A DNA stretch of 5,473 nucleotides, taken from assembly GCA_002451055.1 (NCBI GenBank), contig DKBD01000274.1, positions 1-5,473 of the forward strand, read 5' to 3'. The translations under genes were made by a program, and so were the position numbers. The stretch is from Nitrospira sp. UBA6909 (GTDB taxonomy: Bacteria > Nitrospirota > Nitrospiria > Nitrospirales > Nitrospiraceae). Within the stretch, counting starts at the first letter, position 1; every line of letters begins with the position of its first letter. Shown here piece by piece: positions 4,865-5,473 of the stretch. The notes under the pieces are model-generated. The model was not told where the DNA came from. It searched no databases and saw only the letters and a program-made list of their open reading frames with translations.

Positions 4865-5473
4865 TTAAGACCATCGAAGCCATCCCTGTCTGATCAACCA
4901 CTTTTCCACCTCAACGGCGCCGAACACGACAGTCGAAAGCACCAGGCAGAAGCCCAGTTCATCGGCATCCAGCGGTTCGGTCTTGAAGATGGGATTCAGC
5001 GCCGGCACATAAATGGTCGCGAGCTGCAGCACGAACGTCAACATGACGGCGCCGATCATCGGCCGGTTTGACCAGAGTCCCAATTGGAAGAACGAGGCTC
5101 GTTCGGAGCGCAGCGCCAACACATTTCCCATTTGAGAAAGGGTCAGCACGGTGAACACCATCGTCTGCCAGTGCGCGTGTCCCGTGTGATAGGCCCAGGC
5201 CTGCGTGATGAGCGAGACCCCGCCCATCAACAGACCAATCCATATGATGTCCTGCCACATCCCGTGAGCGAAGATGCTTTCGTTCGGCGGACGAGGCGGA
5301 CGCCGCATGATTCCCGGTTCTTCCGGTTCCAACGCCAGGGCAAGACCAGGCAAGCCGTCGGTCACCAGATTGACCCAGAGGATGTGAATCGGCAACAGCG
5401 GAATCGGCAGTCCGAAAAACGGGGCGAGAAAGATGGTCCAGATCTCTCCCGAGTTGCTGGTCATGGTGTACTT
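4865..5473 (-). CDS. Cation-transporting P-type ATPase, calcium-pump type (C-terminal membrane domain; N-terminus beyond the right edge)
   Basis: The last 202 residues of a P2-type ATPase: helices M5 (partial) to M10. The phosphorylation and nucleotide domains would lie outside the window. Ion-site residues can be placed against the muscle calcium pump SERCA: SNSGE (visible residues 6-10) matches SNVGE of M5 with its Asn and Glu ligands, and NLVTDGLP (35-42) matches the M6 ligands Asn-Thr-Asp. IMRRPPRPP (55-63) is the usual post-M6 motif. In M8, TLSQMGNVL (111-119) has Gln where SERCA has the ligand Glu908, as in plasma-membrane calcium pumps. The protein should expel Ca2+ or a related divalent cation from the cytoplasm using ATP. 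It heads the visible part of the transporter operon. No start is visible because the frame is open to base 5473. Confidence 0.93.
   Translation of the reverse strand, partial: KYTMTSNSGEIWTIFLAPFFGLPIPLLPIHILWVNLVTDGLPGLALALEPEEPGIMRRPPRPPNESIFAHGMWQDIIWIGLLMGGVSLITQAWAYHTGHAHWQTMVFTVLTLSQMGNVLALRSERASFFQLGLWSNRPMIGAVMLTFVLQLATIYVPALNPIFKTEPLDADELGFCLVLSTVVFGAVEVEKWLIRQGWLRWS

Overview
The window is an ion-transport and stress neighbourhood of a Gram-negative bacterium. Every gene I can support lies on the minus strand, so transcription runs from the high coordinates to the low ones. GC looks to be in the high fifties. The membrane-bound c-type cytochrome, the small secreted protein and the mix of transporters remind me of Nitrospira-type (Nitrospirota) genomes. 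That is a recollection of gene neighbourhoods and was not tested; a proteobacterium is possible.

Right half, in transcription order: the C-terminal membrane domain of a calcium-type P-type ATPase (runs off the right edge), an unusually short DUF1622 membrane protein, a 36-codon ORF that looks like the broken-off N-terminus of an RpiB-type sugar-phosphate isomerase, a CNNM/DUF21 membrane protein, and the Na+/H+ antiporter NhaA. Gaps are about 78, 47, 30 and 12-21 bp, so this reads as one operon with a cation theme: Ca2+ or a similar divalent ion, Mg2+-type CNNM, and Na+/H+. The nhaA start is unclear. A seven-codon ORF with a good Shine-Dalgarno ends in a TGA that overlaps an in-frame GTG of nhaA, which suggests translational coupling.

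Middle: about 510 bp without a recognisable gene follow nhaA. They hold a plausible sigma-70 promoter that leads into an unrecognised 53-54 codon ORF whose Shine-Dalgarno lies in a hairpin. Further on, two adjacent stem-loops and two strong Shine-Dalgarno sequences precede the next gene.

Left part: a small exported protein with an internally duplicated domain (no known function), then a hairpin that may terminate it. Next comes a gap containing a long-spaced perfect inverted repeat around an extended -10 promoter. The last gene is a membrane-anchored monohaem cytochrome c that runs off the left edge with a His-rich tail.

No tRNA, rRNA, insertion sequence or CRISPR array was seen. The least ordinary parts are the truncated DUF1622 protein beside the rpiB remnant, the nhaA start arrangement, and the structured leaders in the non-coding gaps.
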